From Campylobacterota bacterium (GTDB lineage: Bacteria > Campylobacterota > Campylobacteria > Campylobacterales > JAADDG01), in NCBI GenBank assembly GCA_013154075.1, contig JAADDG010000028.1:1-15791 (forward strand): a stretch of DNA of 15,791 nucleotides, written 5' to 3'. The position numbers and the translations under genes are program-made. The notes below the pieces were generated by a model, which worked only from the letters and a program-made list of their open reading frames with translations, did not search any database and was not told the DNA's origin. Of this stretch, positions 13,582-15,791 are shown piece by piece; the first letter of the stretch is position 1; every line of letters starts with the position of its first letter.

Positions 13582-15791
13582 AATAGACGAAGAAAACAGA
13601 CCTAAAGATTTCGAGGCTTTTCAGCTTAGACTTGCAAGTCCGGAGAAGATTCTCTCCTGGAGTCACGGAGAGGTAAAAAAGCCCGAAACAATCAACTATA
13701 GAACTCTAAAGCCTGAGAGAGACGGCCTTTTTTGCGCCAAAATTTTCGGGCCTATTAGAAATTACGAGTGTCTTTGCGGAAAATATAAAAAGATGCGCTA
13801 TAAAGGCATCAAATGTGAAAAATGCGGTGTTGAGGTAACGAGCTCGAAAGTTAGAAGAAGCAGAATGGGCCATATAGAGCTTGTTACTCCCGTAGCTCAT
13901 ATCTGGTACGTAAACTCTCTTCCAAGTAGAATAGGAACGCTTCTTGGCGTAAAAATGAAAGACTTGGAGAGAGTTTTATATTATGAAGCCTATATCGTAA
14001 AAGAGAGAGGCGGAGCATATTACGATAACGAAAATACAAAAGAAGTTAAAAAATATGACATCTTAAATGAAGAGCAGTACCAATCTTTGATGCAGAGATT
14101 CGAAGATACGGGCTTTGACGCCAGAATGGGCGGAGAGGTCGTAAAAGAGCTTTTGGAAGAGCTCGATCTTGTAGATCTTTTGCACACTCTCAAAAATGAG
14201 ATTGAAAACACAAACAGCGAAGCTAAGAAAAAGACTCTCGTAAAGAGACTTAAAGTCGTAGAAGCGTTTATTCAAAGCGGAAACAGACCTGAATGGATGA
14301 TGATTACCGTTTTACCGGTTCTTCCTCCCGATCTAAGACCTCTCGTAGCTCTTGATGGAGGAAAGTTTGCGGTAAGTGACGTAAATGATCTTTATAGAAG
14401 GGTTATCAATAGAAATGCCAGACTAAAAAGGCTTATGGATCTTGATGCTCCCGAAATCATTATAAGAAACGAAAAGAGAATGCTTCAAGAGGCCGTTGAC
14501 GCTCTTTTTGACAACGGTAGAAGAGCAAACGCCGTAAAGGGAGCCAATAAAAGACCTCTTAAATCTTTGAGCGAGATTATTAAAGGTAAGCAAGGTAGAT
14601 TTAGACAAAACCTTCTTGGAAAGAGGGTTGACTTTAGCGGTCGTTCGGTAATCGTTGTAGGCCCCGAGCTTAGAATGGATCAATGCGGTCTGCCCAAACA
14701 GATGGCTATAGAGCTTTTCAAACCTCACCTTTTGGCAAAACTTGAGGAGAAAGGTTACGCTACCACTATCAAACAAGCCAAAAAGATGATAGAGGAGCAG
14801 ACAAACGAGGTTTGGGAGTGTCTATCGGAGATAGTCGATAGTTATCCGGTGTTGCTAAACAGAGCACCCACACTTCATAAGCTCTCTATCCAAGCTTTCC
14901 ATCCGGTTTTGATAGAGGGAAAAGCGATCAGACTCCATCCGCTTGTTTGTTCGGCTTTTAACGCCGACTTCGACGGAGACCAGATGGCTGTTCACGTGCC
15001 TTTATCTCAAGCGGCGATTGCGGAGTGTAAAGTCTTGATGCTTGCCTCTACCAATATTTTGCTTCCGGCATCCGGTAAGGCGATAGCGGTTCCGACGCAA
15101 GATATGGTTTTGGGTCTGTATTATCTATCTTTAATCAGAGAGAACGTAAAAGGAGCCAATAAGCTTTTTGCATCTATCGATGAAGTTATGATGGCTTTGG
15201 ATAGCGGCGCTTTGGATATTCACGCCAAAATCAAAACGATGATTGACGGCAAAGTGATTTTTACGAGTGCCGGAAGACTTATCATAAAATCGATATTGCC
15301 GGACTTCGTACCCGAAGATCTTTGGAATAGAGTCTTTAAAAAGAAAGATATCGGTACTTTGGTCGATTACGTTTATAAAAACGGTGGGGTTGGAATAACG
15401 GCCGGATTTTTGGATAAGCTTAAAAATCTTGGTTTCAAATATGCTACGGAAGCGGGAATTTCCATCTCTATAGATGATATTAAAGTTCCCGAGACTAAGA
15501 AAAAGTATATAGAAGAAGCTAAGAAAAAAGTAAAAGAGATCTCTCAACAATACGCAAGCGGTCTTTTAACAGAGCAAGAGAGATACAATAAAATAGTAGA
15601 TATCTGGACAGATACCAACAACTTCGTAGCAAAAGAGATGATGAAGCTCATCGAAAACGATAAAGAGGGCTTTAACTCTATTTATATGATGGCGGATTCA
15701 GGTGCGAGAGGTTCTACCACTCAGATTAGACAGCTTGCCGGTATGAGAGGTTTGATGGCTAAACCTGACGGAACGATTATCGAGACGCCGA
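13559..15791 (+). CDS. rpoC: DNA-directed RNA polymerase subunit beta' (5' part, runs off the window)
   Basis: About 744 codons of an expected roughly 1500 are visible, with the frame still open at the window end. The zinc-binding clamp motif has C71, C73, C86 and C89 ('CLCGKYKKMRYKGIKCEKCG'). The bridge to the active centre includes 'GKQGRFRQNLLGKRVDFSGRSVIVVGPELRMDQCGLP'. The catalytic Mg2+ loop NADFDGD spans codons 468-474, with D470, D472 and D474. Just before the end 'MADSGARGSTTQIRQLAGMRGLMA' belongs to the F-loop/bridge-helix approach. It starts 23 bases inside rpoB in the +1 frame, so the two subunits are separate proteins, presumably translated in a coupled way. Confidence 0.98.
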   Translation, partial: MKNLVPIRIDEENRPKDFEAFQLRLASPEKILSWSHGEVKKPETINYRTLKPERDGLFCAKIFGPIRNYECLCGKYKKMRYKGIKCEKCGVEVTSSKVRRSRMGHIELVTPVAHIWYVNSLPSRIGTLLGVKMKDLERVLYYEAYIVKERGGAYYDNENTKEVKKYDILNEEQYQSLMQRFEDTGFDARMGGEVVKELLEELDLVDLLHTLKNEIENTNSEAKKKTLVKRLKVVEAFIQSGNRPEWMMITVLPVLPPDLRPLVALDGGKFAVSDVNDLYRRVINRNARLKRLMDLDAPEIIIRNEKRMLQEAVDALFDNGRRANAVKGANKRPLKSLSEIIKGKQGRFRQNLLGKRVDFSGRSVIVVGPELRMDQCGLPKQMAIELFKPHLLAKLEEKGYATTIKQAKKMIEEQTNEVWECLSEIVDSYPVLLNRAPTLHKLSIQAFHPVLIEGKAIRLHPLVCSAFNADFDGDQMAVHVPLSQAAIAECKVLMLASTNILLPASGKAIAVPTQDMVLGLYYLSLIRENVKGANKLFASIDEVMMALDSGALDIHAKIKTMIDGKVIFTSAGRLIIKSILPDFVPEDLWNRVFKKKDIGTLVDYVYKNGGVGITAGFLDKLKNLGFKYATEAGISISIDDIKVPETKKKYIEEAKKKVKEISQQYASGLLTEQERYNKIVDIWTDTNNFVAKEMMKLIENDKEGFNSIYMMADSGARGSTTQIRQLAGMRGLMAKPDGTIIETP

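Overview
The window looks like chromosomal core sequence from a Campylobacterota (Epsilonproteobacteria) bacterium. The AT-rich base composition, the tuf-rpmG-tRNA-Trp-secE-nusG-rplK-rplA-rplJ-rplL-rpoB-rpoC gene order, and the RpoB, RpoC, EF-Tu and L33 sequences all point there. rpoB and rpoC are separate, so it is not a Helicobacter/Wolinella type with fused rpoBC. The genus cannot be fixed from sequence alone; a free-living, vent-type or sulfur-oxidising member is a guess.

Left part (1-4070): the 3' end of a SAM-dependent methyltransferase gene, then a class I (archaeal-type) fructose-bisphosphate aldolase with its own good promoter. Converging on it, with no gap between the stop codons, is a minus-strand pair: a free-standing class II aldolase domain protein followed by a CPA1-type Na+/H+ antiporter.

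Middle and right part (4071-15791): a short region with back-to-back promoters opens a long plus-strand translation/transcription cluster. A textbook TTGACA-17-TATAAT promoter precedes four tRNAs, Thr(TGT), Tyr(GTA), Gly(TCC) and Thr(GGT), and then tuf. This is the same order as thrU-tyrU-glyT-thrT-tufB of E. coli. Then come rpmG, tRNA-Trp, secE, nusG, rplK, rplA, an L10 leader, rplJ, rplL, an attenuator-like terminator, a probable rpoBC promoter, rpoB, and rpoC cut by the window end. The cluster makes ternary-complex components (tRNAs, EF-Tu), the ribosomal stalk (L11, L10, L7/L12) and L1, a translocon subunit (SecE), and the RNA polymerase core plus its factor NusG.

The less expected material lies in the short spacers. 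These include compact hairpins at mRNA/tRNA junctions, a nested stem-loop inside the tRNA operon, and a rplJ leader whose hairpin carries a perfect 8-nt complement to the rplJ Shine-Dalgarno. There is also a 24-bp AT-rich inverted repeat plus a 14-bp palindrome around the putative rpoB -10 box. No spacer exceeds 300 bases; the longest are the rplL-rpoB spacer (158 bp) and the rplA-rplJ leader (142 bp). I saw no mobile element, CRISPR array, intein or phage gene, and no clear new multi-gene system; novelty, if any, is regulatory.
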